Assembly: GCA_964570325.1 (NCBI GenBank)
Contig: CAZMXS010000014.1
Location: 1-64,000, forward strand
Direction of reading: 5' to 3'
Origin: CAZMXS01 sp964570325
GTDB lineage: Bacteria; Verrucomicrobiota; Kiritimatiellia; CAIQIC01; CAZMXS01
Length of the DNA: 64,000 nt
In this document: positions 1 through 12,136 of the stretch, piece after piece
Numbering within the stretch: position 1 is the first letter of the stretch
Layout: the number at the start of each line of letters is the position of its first letter
Notes under the pieces: model-generated
The model's database searches: none
What the model saw: only the letters and a program-made list of their open reading frames with translations
What the model was told of the DNA's origin: nothing
Position numbers and translations under genes: made by a program

Positions 1-1127
<1,127 letters not shown>

Positions 1128-1176
1128 CGGAGCCAGTCGTCACCGATCGTATTCGCCACCAACAGCGGGAAACAAC

Positions 1177-3702
<2,526 letters not shown>

Positions 3703-3799
3703 TGGTCCCAACGGCCGTGGCGCGGGATCAGATGCCGCTGGGTTGCCCTTGCGCCCAACAGACTGGGACGCCAGGGTTGGCCATCGGTGGGGCCGGCGC

Positions 3800-4573
3800 T
3801 TACAAGTCGAACACGGCCCACGCCACAGTGTGGTCGGATGCCTTGGACGCCAGTCGCGGCGCCAGATCTATCCCCGCGTCTCGGGCCCGCGCCGCCAGCG
3901 GCGGACTGGCCAGGATATAATCCAACCGCCATCCCAGCTTGCGCTTCACGCCGTTGGGCGTCCGGTAGTCAAAAAACGAATACTGCCCCCCCTCCGGATG
4001 AAACTGGCGGAAAGCATCCGTGAACCCCCAGGCGCGGCAGGCGGCGAACGCTTCCCGGACGGCGACATGAAAACAAACGTGCCCGCCATATTCCTCCGGC
4101 GCGTGGACATCAATCGGTTCGGCGGCTACATTCAAATCTCCCGTCCACACCAATAAATCCTGCGGCCGGAAGCGCTGCTCGAAATAGCGCCGGAGCCGGG
4201 CGAACCACTCCAGCTTGTACTGATACATCGCGTGGTTCAGTTCGCGCCCTTGCGGAACGTAGGTGTTGACCACGTGCAGATCGCCGACCCGCGCGCAAAC
4301 CAGGCGGGTTTCATCGCGCGGCCCGCCGTCATCGAATCCGAAACGGATATCGGTCAGCCCGGTTCGGGCCAGGATGGCCACTCCATTATACGCTTTCTCC
4401 CCTTTGAACGCGACCTGGTATCCCGCCGCCATGATCGGCGCCTGGGGGAACTCATGATCCTGCACCTTGGTCTCCTGCACGCAGACCACGTCCGGCTGGT
4501 GCGCGCGACACCAGCCCAGCAGCGTTTCCAGGCGGGAGCGAATCGAGTTGACGTTGAATGTGGCAATCTTCAC
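3800..4573 (-). CDS. xth: exodeoxyribonuclease III (AP endonuclease)
   Basis: Exodeoxyribonuclease III family, 257 aa: Mg-dependent 3'-5' exonuclease and AP endonuclease of base excision repair. The start is a GTG giving VKIATFNVNSIRSRL, the standard N-terminus of the family with its catalytic Asn. An upstream in-frame extension exists but runs into the oppositely oriented aroK gene and has no family similarity. Further motifs are VQETKVQD (metal-binding Glu), NTYVPQG, WTGDLNVA (Asp/Asn pair), RLDYILAS and the C-terminal KASDHT with the catalytic Asp-His. It is divergent from aroK across a 76-bp spacer. Assignment is secure; exo III versus ExoA-type naming is a matter of family convention. 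Confidence 0.95.
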   Translation of the reverse strand: MKIATFNVNSIRSRLETLLGWCRAHQPDVVCVQETKVQDHEFPQAPIMAAGYQVAFKGEKAYNGVAILARTGLTDIRFGFDDGGPRDETRLVCARVGDLHVVNTYVPQGRELNHAMYQYKLEWFARLRRYFEQRFRPQDLLVWTGDLNVAAEPIDVHAPEEYGGHVCFHVAVREAFAACRAWGFTDAFRQFHPEGGQYSFFDYRTPNGVKRKLGWRLDYILASPPLAARARDAGIDLAPRLASKASDHTVAWAVFDL

Positions 4574-4649
4574 GCGCGCCGACTGTAGCGCAACGGCGCG
4601 GGCCGGCGCAATTTGCAATTTCTGGCGGTCCGCCGTATAGTGCCGCGCC

Positions 4650-5168
4650 ATGGATCTGTCGCCGGAAACCAACCTGGTGCTGATCGGCATGCCCGGCGCA
4701 GGCAAGAGCACGATTGGGGTGCTGCTCGCCAAGGCGACCGCCCGCGCCTTTCTGGACACCGATGTCCATATCCAATCCCGCGAGGGGCGCCGGCTCCAGG
4801 AGATCCTTGATACGGAAGGCCGCGCGGCCTTTTGCCGGATCGAGGAGCGCCGGATCCTCGAGTTGCACCTGACGCAGCATGTCATCGCCACCGGCGGCAG
4901 CGTCGTTTACAGCGCAGCGGCCATGGCCCACTTGAAGCGCAATGGCCTGATCGTTCTCCTGGACCTGCCCTTTGAGTTGCTGACGCGGCGCCTGCGGGAC
5001 ATCGCCGCGCGCGGGATCGTGCGCGAGCCCGGTCAAAGCCTGCGCGCGCTGTACGAGGAGCGCCAGCCGCTCTATCGGGAATACGCCGATATCACCGTGC
5101 CTTGCGCGCTGTTGAACCACGAGCAAACGGTGGCGGCCATTGTGCGCAGCCTGCCGCGCCCGGCGTGA
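4650..5168 (+). CDS. aroK: shikimate kinase
   Basis: Shikimate kinase, 172 aa, which phosphorylates shikimate at the 3-hydroxyl in the chorismate pathway in the cytoplasm. Walker A is GMPGAGKST at residues 13-21. The shikimate-binding acidic residues are in FLDTDVHI (D36, D38), an Arg lies in the FCRIEERRIL helix (R63), and the ATGGSV motif (residues 80-85) supplies the Gly pair. The end holds the LYEERQPLYREYAD segment with the substrate-binding arginine. Length and motif spacing match the family. No strong Shine-Dalgarno is visible before the ATG. The gene stands alone, divergent from xth and convergent with the ABC permease. A gluconate kinase is less likely because of the GGS and ERxPLYxE motifs. 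Confidence 0.93.
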   Translation: MDLSPETNLVLIGMPGAGKSTIGVLLAKATARAFLDTDVHIQSREGRRLQEILDTEGRAAFCRIEERRILELHLTQHVIATGGSVVYSAAAMAHLKRNGLIVLLDLPFELLTRRLRDIAARGIVREPGQSLRALYEERQPLYREYADITVPCALLNHEQTVAAIVRSLPRPA

Positions 5169-5200
5169 GCGTCGGCTCGGGGCCGTGGACCAAGGGCGCA

Positions 5201-6433
5201 TCACTCGTAGCGCAGGGCTTCGATCGGGTCGAGGCGCGCGGCTTTGACCGCTGGGTAAAGGCCGGACAAAATGCCGACGGCAACGCTGAAGGTGAACCCG
5301 ATCAGCAGCGCGTCCAGCGAGACCGCCGGCTCAAGCCCCGACTCCTTCAGAACCAGCGCCAGCAATCGGATCAGGCCGGCCCCCGCACCCAGCCCCAGCA
5401 GACCGCCCAGGATGCTGAGCGCGACGGACTCGGCGACAAACTGCACGAACACATCCCACGCCCGAGCGCCGACCGCCTTGCGAATGCCGATCTCCCGGAT
5501 GCGCTCGTTGATCGAGGCCAGCATCACATTCATGATCCCAATGCCGCCGATCAGCAGCGAGATCGCCGCGACGCCCCCCAGCGCCAACGTGAACGCGTTC
5601 TCCACTTTGGCGAACTCGGCGCGCATTTCCTCGAGTGTCTCGACCCGGAAATCCTGGATGCCGCGATGCGTCTGCAGCAGCGTGTTCTGCAACTGTTCGG
5701 CCAGGCTGCCGAGAAAGTCGGCGTCGCGCGCCTTGACGTTCAGCCAGGTCAGTTTCTTGTGGCCATTGAATTTCTGCATGATCGTCGAGATGGGCGTGAA
5801 AACGATCCGGTTCTTCCAATCCAGGGCGTTGCGGTCCCCATGCATCAATTCGTAATGCCGCAGCACGCCGATGACCGTGAACGGATGGCCGTTGATCTTG
5901 ATGACCGTGCCCAATGCGTTTTCGTTGGGCTGATACAGCTCCTGGTAAACCGCCGTGCCGATGACGGCGACGTTGGCGAAGCGTTCGATGTCCAGATCGC
6001 CGATGAAGCGCCCCTCATCCACGGCGTAGTTGTTGATCGCCAGGATGTCGTCCTGCACGCCCTGCGTGCGAACATTGTAGGTCTTGTTGCCGCGCTGCAG
6101 GACCGAGTCCGACAAATCCACTTCCGGAGAAACCCAGGCGGCCAGCGGACAGGCCCGCCGGATCGCCTCGGCGTCGCGCAGCGTCCGGCCCTCCGAGATG
6201 CCCGCCAGGTACTGTTGCTCCACCGGCGGGACATCGTCGCGGATCGTCACCTTTTCAATGCCGCCCATCTCGACGATCCACTTCTTCGAGTTGGCGAATG
6301 CGCCGCGGACCAGGCCGATCATGGAAACCAGCGAAGCCACGCCGAGAATGATGCCGATCATCGTCAGGAACGAGCGGAACTTGTGCGCAAAAATCTCGCG
6401 CAGGCCGATCAGGATGCCGATCAGGAAGTTCAT
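5201..6433 (-). CDS. MacB-type ABC transporter permease
   Basis: Inner-membrane permease of the MacB/FtsX type, 410 aa. An N-terminal transmembrane helix (about residues 18-40, after KFRSFLTMIGIILGVAS) is followed by a periplasmic MacB core domain (about 45-280). Three C-terminal helices follow, with the family motif IGGIGIMNVMLASINERIREIGIRKAVGA near residues 295-325. No ATPase is fused, unlike E. coli MacB; that subunit is the upstream gene, whose stop overlaps this start in an ATGA quartet. With the adaptor and outer-membrane factor genes upstream this forms a complete tripartite mechanotransmission-type exporter. Substrate cannot be read from sequence; MacAB relatives export peptides, lipopeptides, macrolides or lipoproteins. 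Confidence 0.93.
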   Translation of the reverse strand: MNFLIGILIGLREIFAHKFRSFLTMIGIILGVASLVSMIGLVRGAFANSKKWIVEMGGIEKVTIRDDVPPVEQQYLAGISEGRTLRDAEAIRRACPLAAWVSPEVDLSDSVLQRGNKTYNVRTQGVQDDILAINNYAVDEGRFIGDLDIERFANVAVIGTAVYQELYQPNENALGTVIKINGHPFTVIGVLRHYELMHGDRNALDWKNRIVFTPISTIMQKFNGHKKLTWLNVKARDADFLGSLAEQLQNTLLQTHRGIQDFRVETLEEMRAEFAKVENAFTLALGGVAAISLLIGGIGIMNVMLASINERIREIGIRKAVGARAWDVFVQFVAESVALSILGGLLGLGAGAGLIRLLALVLKESGLEPAVSLDALLIGFTFSVAVGILSGLYPAVKAARLDPIEALRYE

Positions 6434-7110
6434 TCCCGCTCATCCTTGACGATTTTCCCGTCCAGCGTGTGAATGCGCCGGCGCGCGTAGGCCGCCACCT
6501 GCGGGTCGTGCGTGACCAGCACCACGGTCCGCCCGCAGCGGTTCAGGTTCGTGAACAGCTCGAGGATGTTGCGCGCCGTGCCGCTGTCCAGGTTGCCGGT
6601 CGGCTCGTCCGCCAGGATCAGCCGCGGCTCGTTCACCAGCGCGCGCGCGATCGCGACGCGCTGGCGCTGGCCGCCGGAAAGCTCGGCCGGCCGGTGCCGC
6701 AGGCGATCGCCCAACCCCACCTGCTCCAGCGCCGCGCGCGCCTGTTCCCGGGCATTGCCGCGAAATCCGCGCAGATAGGAGAGCGGCAAGCTGACGTTGT
6801 GCATGATGTTCAGCCGCGGCAGGAGGTTGAACACCTGGAACACGAATCCAATCTTCTCCGAACGAATCGCCGCTCGCCGGCTGGGGCTGATCCGCGACAG
6901 CTCCGCGCCGTCAAACCGGATCGTGCCCGCCGTCGGCCGGTCCAGGAACCCCATGATGTGCATCAACGTGGACTTGCCGGATCCGGACGGCCCGAGAATG
7001 GCGACAAACTCGCCCTCCTCAATACAGAGGCTGATTCCGTCCAGCGCCGCGATCAGGTCGGCGCCCATGCGGTAAATCTTCGAGACGGACTGGAGCTCAA
7101 TCAGCGCCAT
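6430..7110 (-). CDS. ABC transporter ATP-binding protein (MacB/LolD type)
   Basis: Cytoplasmic ATPase that drives the permease encoded immediately downstream. About 226 aa from the ATG chosen here (MALIELQSVSKIY); a TTG four codons further up is possible but less likely. Walker A is GPSGSGKST, the Q-loop lies in GFVFQVFNLLPRL, the ABC signature is LSGGQRQR, Walker B is LILADEPTGNLD and the H-loop is VTHD. The GFVFQxFNLLP Q-loop region and DEPTGNLD are typical of the MacB/LolD/FtsE subfamily. The stop overlaps the permease start by 4 bp, so translation is coupled. A gap of about 100 bp separates it from the adaptor gene upstream. Confidence 0.95.
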   Translation of the reverse strand: MALIELQSVSKIYRMGADLIAALDGISLCIEEGEFVAILGPSGSGKSTLMHIMGFLDRPTAGTIRFDGAELSRISPSRRAAIRSEKIGFVFQVFNLLPRLNIMHNVSLPLSYLRGFRGNAREQARAALEQVGLGDRLRHRPAELSGGQRQRVAIARALVNEPRLILADEPTGNLDSGTARNILELFTNLNRCGRTVVLVTHDPQVAAYARRRIHTLDGKIVKDERE

Positions 7111-7213
7111 AAGACAAAGCAACCCGGTTTGCGCCGGTGCGGTTGACGATCGGCGAAGTGCAATTGGCGGCGGACAACCTCATCACGGATTTAACTTTCC
7201 GCTTGCGCATGGT

Positions 7214-8356
7214 TTAACGCCGGGGCGGACGCGGCCGGCCTTTCGGGTTCTTCCAGCTTTGTTCCTCCGCCGGTTTCTCAAAACCGGGCGGCCGCACCAG
7301 CGCCACTTCGTCGCCCTCCTTCAATCCGGTCCGCACCTCGACATATTGGGCGTCGTTGATACCGATCGTCACCGGCGTTTTTTCAAACGCCTTGCCGGTT
7401 TTCAGAAACGCCACCTTGTTCGTGCTTTCGGAAAAAACCGCTGAGACAACAACCGCCACCACGCCGGTCGCGCGCGAGAGCGGCACGGACACGTTCGCGC
7501 TGATCCCGGGCTTGATCCGCGAATCAACCGCATCGCAGGTGACCTCGACCGGGAATGTGCGCGGCCCGCCGCGCGTCTTGTCCTTCACCTCGGCGGCCGG
7601 CGAGATGGAACTGACCACGCCCGGCACGGTCACGCCGGGAACCGAGTCGAACGTCACGCTGACCCCCAGCCCGTTGGTCAAGCGAACGACATCCACCTCG
7701 TTGATGTCTGTCTTGACCAGCAGCCGGCTGAGGTCGGCGACTTCCATGATGACGGTGCTTTGGGCCATCGAGCCGGCCCCGACGATCACCTCGCCCTCGT
7801 GCAGGTCGCAGTTGAGAACCACGCCGGCCTGCGGAGCCCGGATTGTCGTTTTGGCCAGCTTTTCGTCCAGGGTTTGGAGCCGCTGGCGCTGGATTTCCAG
7901 CTCGTTCCGCGACAGCTTGAGTTCGGTGTCGGCGTCCTGAAAATCCTTCTCGGAGGCAAACTCCTGCTGGAACAGCCCTTGAATCCGCTTGAAGTCGCGC
8001 TGGGCCTTCTCCGCCCGCAGTTCGGCGGACTCGATCGCGCGGGATAGTTCCTCTTTCTGGCTCAACAGCTCCGACCGGTCCAGTTCGAGCAGGAGCTGGT
8101 TCTGGGCCACGGCCTCGCCATCCTTGACCAGCAGTTTGGCGATCCGGCCGCTGACCTCGGATTTAACTTCGGCTCGCTGCGCGGGAACAATCTCGCCGGA
8201 CGCCGTGATGGTCTCCGCGATGTCGCGGCGCTCCGCCTTGGTAGTCTGGATCGGCTGTTCCTTCTGGTTTGCGCCCAACCCGCTCAAGGCCTTGATCCCC
8301 CAGCCGAGCAATCCCAACACAATCAGAATGGCCGCCACATAAAGGACATATTTCAT
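7214..8356 (-). CDS. MacA-like periplasmic adaptor (HlyD/MFP family)
   Basis: Periplasmic membrane-fusion protein bridging the MacB-type transporter and the outer-membrane channel, 380 aa. It has an N-terminal signal-anchor (residues 1-30, MKYVLYVAAILIVLGLLGWG). A first half-lipoyl/barrel-sandwich segment (ASGEIVPAQRAEVKSEVSGRI) precedes a coiled-coil hairpin (about 95-165, rich in Glu/Lys/Arg with EKDFQDAD), the second half-lipoyl (TTIRAPQAGVV) and beta-barrel/MPD domains. The ATG at 8356 overlaps the upstream gene's TGA (ATGA) and has GGAAG upstream, which fixes the start against a longer in-frame ATG six codons earlier. The C-terminus ends in a basic Pro/Arg-rich tail. Confidence 0.92.
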   Translation of the reverse strand: MKYVLYVAAILIVLGLLGWGIKALSGLGANQKEQPIQTTKAERRDIAETITASGEIVPAQRAEVKSEVSGRIAKLLVKDGEAVAQNQLLLELDRSELLSQKEELSRAIESAELRAEKAQRDFKRIQGLFQQEFASEKDFQDADTELKLSRNELEIQRQRLQTLDEKLAKTTIRAPQAGVVLNCDLHEGEVIVGAGSMAQSTVIMEVADLSRLLVKTDINEVDVVRLTNGLGVSVTFDSVPGVTVPGVVSSISPAAEVKDKTRGGPRTFPVEVTCDAVDSRIKPGISANVSVPLSRATGVVAVVVSAVFSESTNKVAFLKTGKAFEKTPVTIGINDAQYVEVRTGLKEGDEVALVRPPGFEKPAEEQSWKNPKGRPRPPRR

Positions 8357-9846
8357 GGCATGACTTCCTTCCATTCCAGCCCATGGCGCTCGAGCAGGCT
8401 GCCCTCGAGCCGGCCGAGGTTGATCACGGCCGTGATTTGATCCACCCGCGCGCGCAGTTCGCGCAGGCGGGCGGATTCCAGTTCGTTCTGCGCGTCCAGC
8501 CGGTCGCGCAGCGGGCTGGTCCCGGCGCGGTATTGCGCCTCCATTTTCTCAAACTGCTCTTCGCGCAGACGGCGCGTGATTTCCGCCGCGCTGACGCGTT
8601 CGGCGGCGGCGGTCGCGGCCCGGCATGCGGCGCGAATCTGCAATTCCAGCTCCTGATCCACCTGGTCGAGCCGGATTTCCTCCTCGGCCAGGCCGTATTC
8701 CGCCTTGCGCAGCCGCGCGCGCTCCTCGTGCAAACCCCATGGCGCGCTCAACTCCATTCCAATCCGCCACCGGTAACCGTCGCCACGGAGCGCCGCGTCG
8801 TAGGCGTCGCCCACGTCGCCGTCTCGTCCGGCATAGCCGGCGCTGCCGGCCAGGTTCAGGGTCGGCCAGCGGTTGCGGCGGGCTACGGCAACGTCAAGCC
8901 GGCGCGATTGGATGGCCTCCAGTCGACTGAGGTATTCCGGCTGGTTCCGGCGCGCGCGTTCCAAGGCGATTTCCGGCGTCGGCACGGCGCCAATTTCCGT
9001 CGGCAGCGGGCGGGCCGGCACCGGCGGAACGGGATTGGCGGGGAATGGACCCAGGTAGGCCAGCAGGCGGTCGGCCGCGTCGTCCACCGTCTGTTGGGCG
9101 GTGATGATTCCCTCGCGGCGGGCGGCGGCGGCCGCCTCCGCCTGGATCACGTCCACCGGCGTGGCCAACCCGGCTGCCTGGCGCGCGCGCGTTTCCTGCA
9201 CCAGCCGCAGGGCAATCTGAAGTGCGATTTCGACCACGCGCAGATCCTCGATGGCGTATTCCAGCTTCCAGTACGCCAGCTCCGTGTCGCGCGCCAGGTC
9301 GAGCGCGGCGGCCCGCAGATCCAGGTCGGCGCGCCGCACCGCGATCTCGCCCTGGCGGACAGGGGCCAGTGTGACCGTGGACCCGCCGCCCTTGAGCAGC
9401 GGTTGCCGGAACTCGACTCCCAGGCCGGCATTATAGGAGGGATTCAGCGTGGCAAACTCGGAATCGGTGTCGCTGCGATCCAGATCGGTGGACAGCCCCA
9501 CGGTCGCGCCGGACGAAATCTTTTTGTTTACCCCGAGCGACCCGCTGTTGTTGCGCGAAATGGGTTGGTCCGAACCCTCGAGCTCGCTGGCGGCCTTGGA
9601 GGCGCGCGATTCGGAGGCATCGGCCGCGGCGTCCAGGCGCGCATCAAACGCCGCGTTAGCGATGATCAGGTCTTCCCGCGCCTGCCGGGGACCGTAACGG
9701 CGAACAGAAAGACCCAGGTTGTACTGCAAAGCCTGGTCCACGCAACTCGCAAGATCCAACGGCGCGGAGTTCGTGGCCGATTCGGCGCCGGCCGCCGCGC
9801 AGCCGGCCAGCCACAAAGCAACGCGGAGATGTCGCCACACTTTCAT
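8353..9846 (-). CDS. TolC-like outer membrane efflux lipoprotein
   Basis: Outer-membrane channel component of the tripartite exporter, 497 aa from the chosen ATG (MKVWRHLRVALW). The signal sequence ends in a lipobox, WLAGC, so it is probably lipidated as in many NodT-type factors. The body shows the duplicated TolC pattern: long Ala/Glu/Arg-rich alpha-helical coiled regions (for example after DLASCVDQALQYNLGLSVRR and around LERARRNQPEYLSRLEAIQ) alternating with strand segments (NPSYNAGLGVEFRQPLLKGG). It is the first gene of a four-gene operon (channel, adaptor, ATPase, permease) and its stop overlaps the adaptor start. No strong Shine-Dalgarno precedes the ATG. A longer start 17 codons upstream is possible but would bury the signal sequence. 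Confidence 0.88.
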   Translation of the reverse strand: MKVWRHLRVALWLAGCAAAGAESATNSAPLDLASCVDQALQYNLGLSVRRYGPRQAREDLIIANAAFDARLDAAADASESRASKAASELEGSDQPISRNNSGSLGVNKKISSGATVGLSTDLDRSDTDSEFATLNPSYNAGLGVEFRQPLLKGGGSTVTLAPVRQGEIAVRRADLDLRAAALDLARDTELAYWKLEYAIEDLRVVEIALQIALRLVQETRARQAAGLATPVDVIQAEAAAAARREGIITAQQTVDDAADRLLAYLGPFPANPVPPVPARPLPTEIGAVPTPEIALERARRNQPEYLSRLEAIQSRRLDVAVARRNRWPTLNLAGSAGYAGRDGDVGDAYDAALRGDGYRWRIGMELSAPWGLHEERARLRKAEYGLAEEEIRLDQVDQELELQIRAACRAATAAAERVSAAEITRRLREEQFEKMEAQYRAGTSPLRDRLDAQNELESARLRELRARVDQITAVINLGRLEGSLLERHGLEWKEVMP

Positions 9847-10025
9847 TAGAAAAGAGAGATCATACGCGCTTCGACGGATCACAGGCAAGAGCCGCAATGA
9901 TCAAATGCGGGCCGCGCTTCAACCTTTTTCCTTCATTCCACGGGAGAACGACCCGCGCAATCAATCGGCGCCCCCGCCGGCACTTGCGCTTCCGTTACCC
10001 GCCGCGGGATGGAATTCGGGCGCGG

Positions 10026-10820
10026 TCAGCGCCGCCGGGCGCCCAGCCGCAACCGCGCCTGGTTGAAAAAGAAGCGCAGCGGATGCTCGCATTTCCCGTA
10101 AGGCTCAATCTTGACGTAGAAATTGTTGAGGGCCTGCCGGACCGAACTCCAGGGCCGCTCGGGATCAAGGTCAGCCGGGATCAGAAATCCGCGCGCGGCA
10201 ATGCGTTTCGCCTCGGACTTCAGCGGCAGCGGATCCGTCCCCGGCAGAATCCGGATGCCCTTGCGCGCGGCGTGCCGGAACTGCGGCGCCGGCCAGAAAC
10301 CCGGGCGCCCGCTGATGTCCCCCAGGGCCACTTCCGCCCAATGGACATCGCGGATCACGCGGTCCACCAGCGCGCCGCGCCGGCCCAGCCATTTGCCCAC
10401 GCCCCACGGCAGCACCGGCAAAGCCCCGGCCGCCGCCGTCTGCCGCAGCAAATCCGCCAGCGGCGCGCCGTCCGAAAAAGTCTGCCGCGCCCCCAACGAC
10501 AACACCTCCAGCCCCTCCGCGCTCGGGGTCTGACGCCCGGCGATCAACCCCACCCGGACGCCATCGGCCCGTTCGGCCCAAACGGCGACCGGCTCCGCCG
10601 TCGGGCGGATTTTCCAATGATTGGAAAACTCGGCTCCCGATTTTTCCAATGATTGGAAAAAATCATAGCCGGCCGACTCCGTCAGCAACAAGAGCCCCGG
10701 CGCCGGCCCTTCCAACCGGAAAAAGCGGCCCGCCGCGGCAAAGTGGCGGACGGCGCTATCCAGCACTCGGCCGGGGTCGAAGCACGCATATATATGCACA
10801 TGTCCGTCAGCCAGGATCAT
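10026..10820 (-). CDS. PHP/amidohydrolase-like protein of unknown function
   Basis: 264-aa soluble protein. The extreme N-terminus MILADGHVHIY has the H-x-H metal-binding signature of PHP and amidohydrolase phosphoesterases, and a later D-V-H and GTDPLP resemble further metal ligands of a TIM barrel, but the match is too weak to name an enzyme. It sits one gene from a GT4 glycosyltransferase and close to asparagine synthase and epimerase genes, suggesting a role in surface polysaccharide metabolism. The region encoding residues about 54-71 (FFQSLEKSG then EFSNHWK) is unusual. It is made of two copies of a perfect 19-bp palindrome, read in two different frames, and looks like an insertion into the protein. 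The start codon lacks a clear Shine-Dalgarno. Confidence 0.7.
   Translation of the reverse strand: MILADGHVHIYACFDPGRVLDSAVRHFAAAGRFFRLEGPAPGLLLLTESAGYDFFQSLEKSGAEFSNHWKIRPTAEPVAVWAERADGVRVGLIAGRQTPSAEGLEVLSLGARQTFSDGAPLADLLRQTAAAGALPVLPWGVGKWLGRRGALVDRVIRDVHWAEVALGDISGRPGFWPAPQFRHAARKGIRILPGTDPLPLKSEAKRIAARGFLIPADLDPERPWSSVRQALNNFYVKIEPYGKCEHPLRFFFNQARLRLGARRR
10610..10628. repeat. 19-bp perfect palindrome, copy 1 (inside a gene)
   Basis: TTTTCCAATGATTGGAAAA: two 9-base arms around a single central G, a perfect inverted repeat. It lies in the coding sequence of the PHP-like protein, where the reverse strand reads as FSNHWK. An identical copy starts 32 bp further on, about three helical turns. 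Confidence 0.9.
10642..10660. repeat. 19-bp perfect palindrome, copy 2 (inside a gene)
   Basis: Second identical copy of TTTTCCAATGATTGGAAAA, 32 bp from the first. On the reverse strand it is translated in a different frame from copy 1 and gives FFQSLEK. Two identical copies in different frames argue that selection or duplication acted on DNA rather than on the peptide. Confidence 0.9.
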
Positions 10821-10859
10821 GGGAAGGTGGAATGATGAAAGGCAAAGCTGCCGCCCGAT

Positions 10860-12044
10860 TCATGGTTTCAAATGGCGCTCCACATAATCGTAAATCTCGT
10901 TAAGCCGGGCTTCATACGCGGCGCGGCTGTATTTGACTTGTACCAGATTCCTGGCATTGCGCGCCAGTTGTTCGCACAGGTCGGGATCGCCCGCCAGCCG
11001 CAGCAATCCCTCGGCCAGCGCGTCCGGATCAGGCCGGACCAGCAGCGCCGTCACGGGGGTCAGCACCTGCGTGTGCGTCGGCAGGTCGGTGGCGAGCACG
11101 GGCCGGCCGGAATCGAGGTAGGAGTAGATTTTCATCGGCGTGTTCTCGCCCAGCACGCGCGGTGAAACCAGCGCATCGGCCGTCCGGAATAGCGCCGCCA
11201 TCCGGCTGATCGGCCGCGGCCCCGCAAATAAAACGCGTGCGGCCAGCCCTTTTTCCGCGGCGAGCCGCCGGTATTGGGCCACATGCGCGTCCGAACCGCC
11301 GACGACGATCAGGCGCAGGGCGTCGTTTCGTCTGACCGCGCGCGCAAACGCGTCCAGGAGCAGGTTGATTCCCTGGTAGGGCTCCAGGTTGCCGATATAC
11401 ATGAACCGGAAAACCGCCGGGTCGGGGTCTGGCGGCAGTTCGGGGTCCGGCGTGTCGTCCTGCCCCTCGAGCAGCGAAATATCCGTCAGGATGCCCACCC
11501 AGGCGGCGCCGTGCCGTTCGGCTGCGCGCGCAAGCGCCGCGCACATCGGCACCACCGCCAGCGCATGCCGGATGGCCAGCCCTTCGCACCAGCGAAAGAA
11601 GGGGCCCAGCGGTTTCAGCCAGGGCTTTTTCTCCACCAGTTGCCCCGACAGCAGGGAATCCATGTCGTAGATGTAGGGGATGCGCAACACCGCCCGGAAA
11701 ATCAACGCCATGAAGGCTGATTCCTCGACCGCATGAATCACGTCCGGCCGCCGCCGAATAATCAGCGCCAGCGCCATGAAAAAAAGGAACACATCGCAGA
11801 TCAGTTTCTTCCACGAAAAGCCCGGCATCACGCCGTGCACGAAGCGGGGCGGCCGGATGCGGTGGGTGGAGACGCCTTCATAAAGCCGGTTTTCACCCTC
11901 GTGAAACGTGGCCAGGTCAATGCGCAGGCCGCGCCGGCTCAAACCGCGCAACAACAGGTCCACGGCGATCGGCGTGCCCCGCTCCTGGTAAAAAGGATGC
12001 GGCGCAAGCAAAAGCACGCGCAAGGGTTGTGGCTTCTCCGGCAT
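10860..12044 (-). CDS. GT4-family glycosyltransferase
   Basis: GT-B fold glycosyltransferase, 394 aa, probably adding a sugar from an NDP donor to a lipid-linked or surface glycan at the cytoplasmic face. The N-terminal domain starts LRVLLLAPHPFYQERGTPIA, with a Gly-rich acceptor loop and RRPDVIHAVEE. The C-terminal domain has MYIGNLEPYQGINLLLDAF, LIVVGGSD and the GT4 donor-site region SPRVLGENTPMKIYSYLDSGRPVLATDL, in which Glu of the E-x7-E-like motif is visible. The start is placed at MPEKPQPLRV, because the longer upstream frame is Arg/Pro-rich and overlaps the divergent methyltransferase promoter region. It lies 39 bp upstream of the PHP-like gene on the same strand, so the two are probably co-transcribed. 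Confidence 0.88.
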   Translation of the reverse strand: MPEKPQPLRVLLLAPHPFYQERGTPIAVDLLLRGLSRRGLRIDLATFHEGENRLYEGVSTHRIRPPRFVHGVMPGFSWKKLICDVFLFFMALALIIRRRPDVIHAVEESAFMALIFRAVLRIPYIYDMDSLLSGQLVEKKPWLKPLGPFFRWCEGLAIRHALAVVPMCAALARAAERHGAAWVGILTDISLLEGQDDTPDPELPPDPDPAVFRFMYIGNLEPYQGINLLLDAFARAVRRNDALRLIVVGGSDAHVAQYRRLAAEKGLAARVLFAGPRPISRMAALFRTADALVSPRVLGENTPMKIYSYLDSGRPVLATDLPTHTQVLTPVTALLVRPDPDALAEGLLRLAGDPDLCEQLARNARNLVQVKYSRAAYEARLNEIYDYVERHLKP

Positions 12045-12136
12045 TTGCCGCTTTTTAACAGAAAGCGGCGCGGATAACAAAGCGCATCTATCTTCGTTGC
12101 CTTCGTTTCCGTCCGCCTTACAATAGGTGTTCGTTG

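Noticed and set aside
5102..6472. Long forward frame over the ABC permease
   Set aside because: Overlaps aroK's 3' end and the permease; no domain and amino-acid composition typical of a shadow frame.
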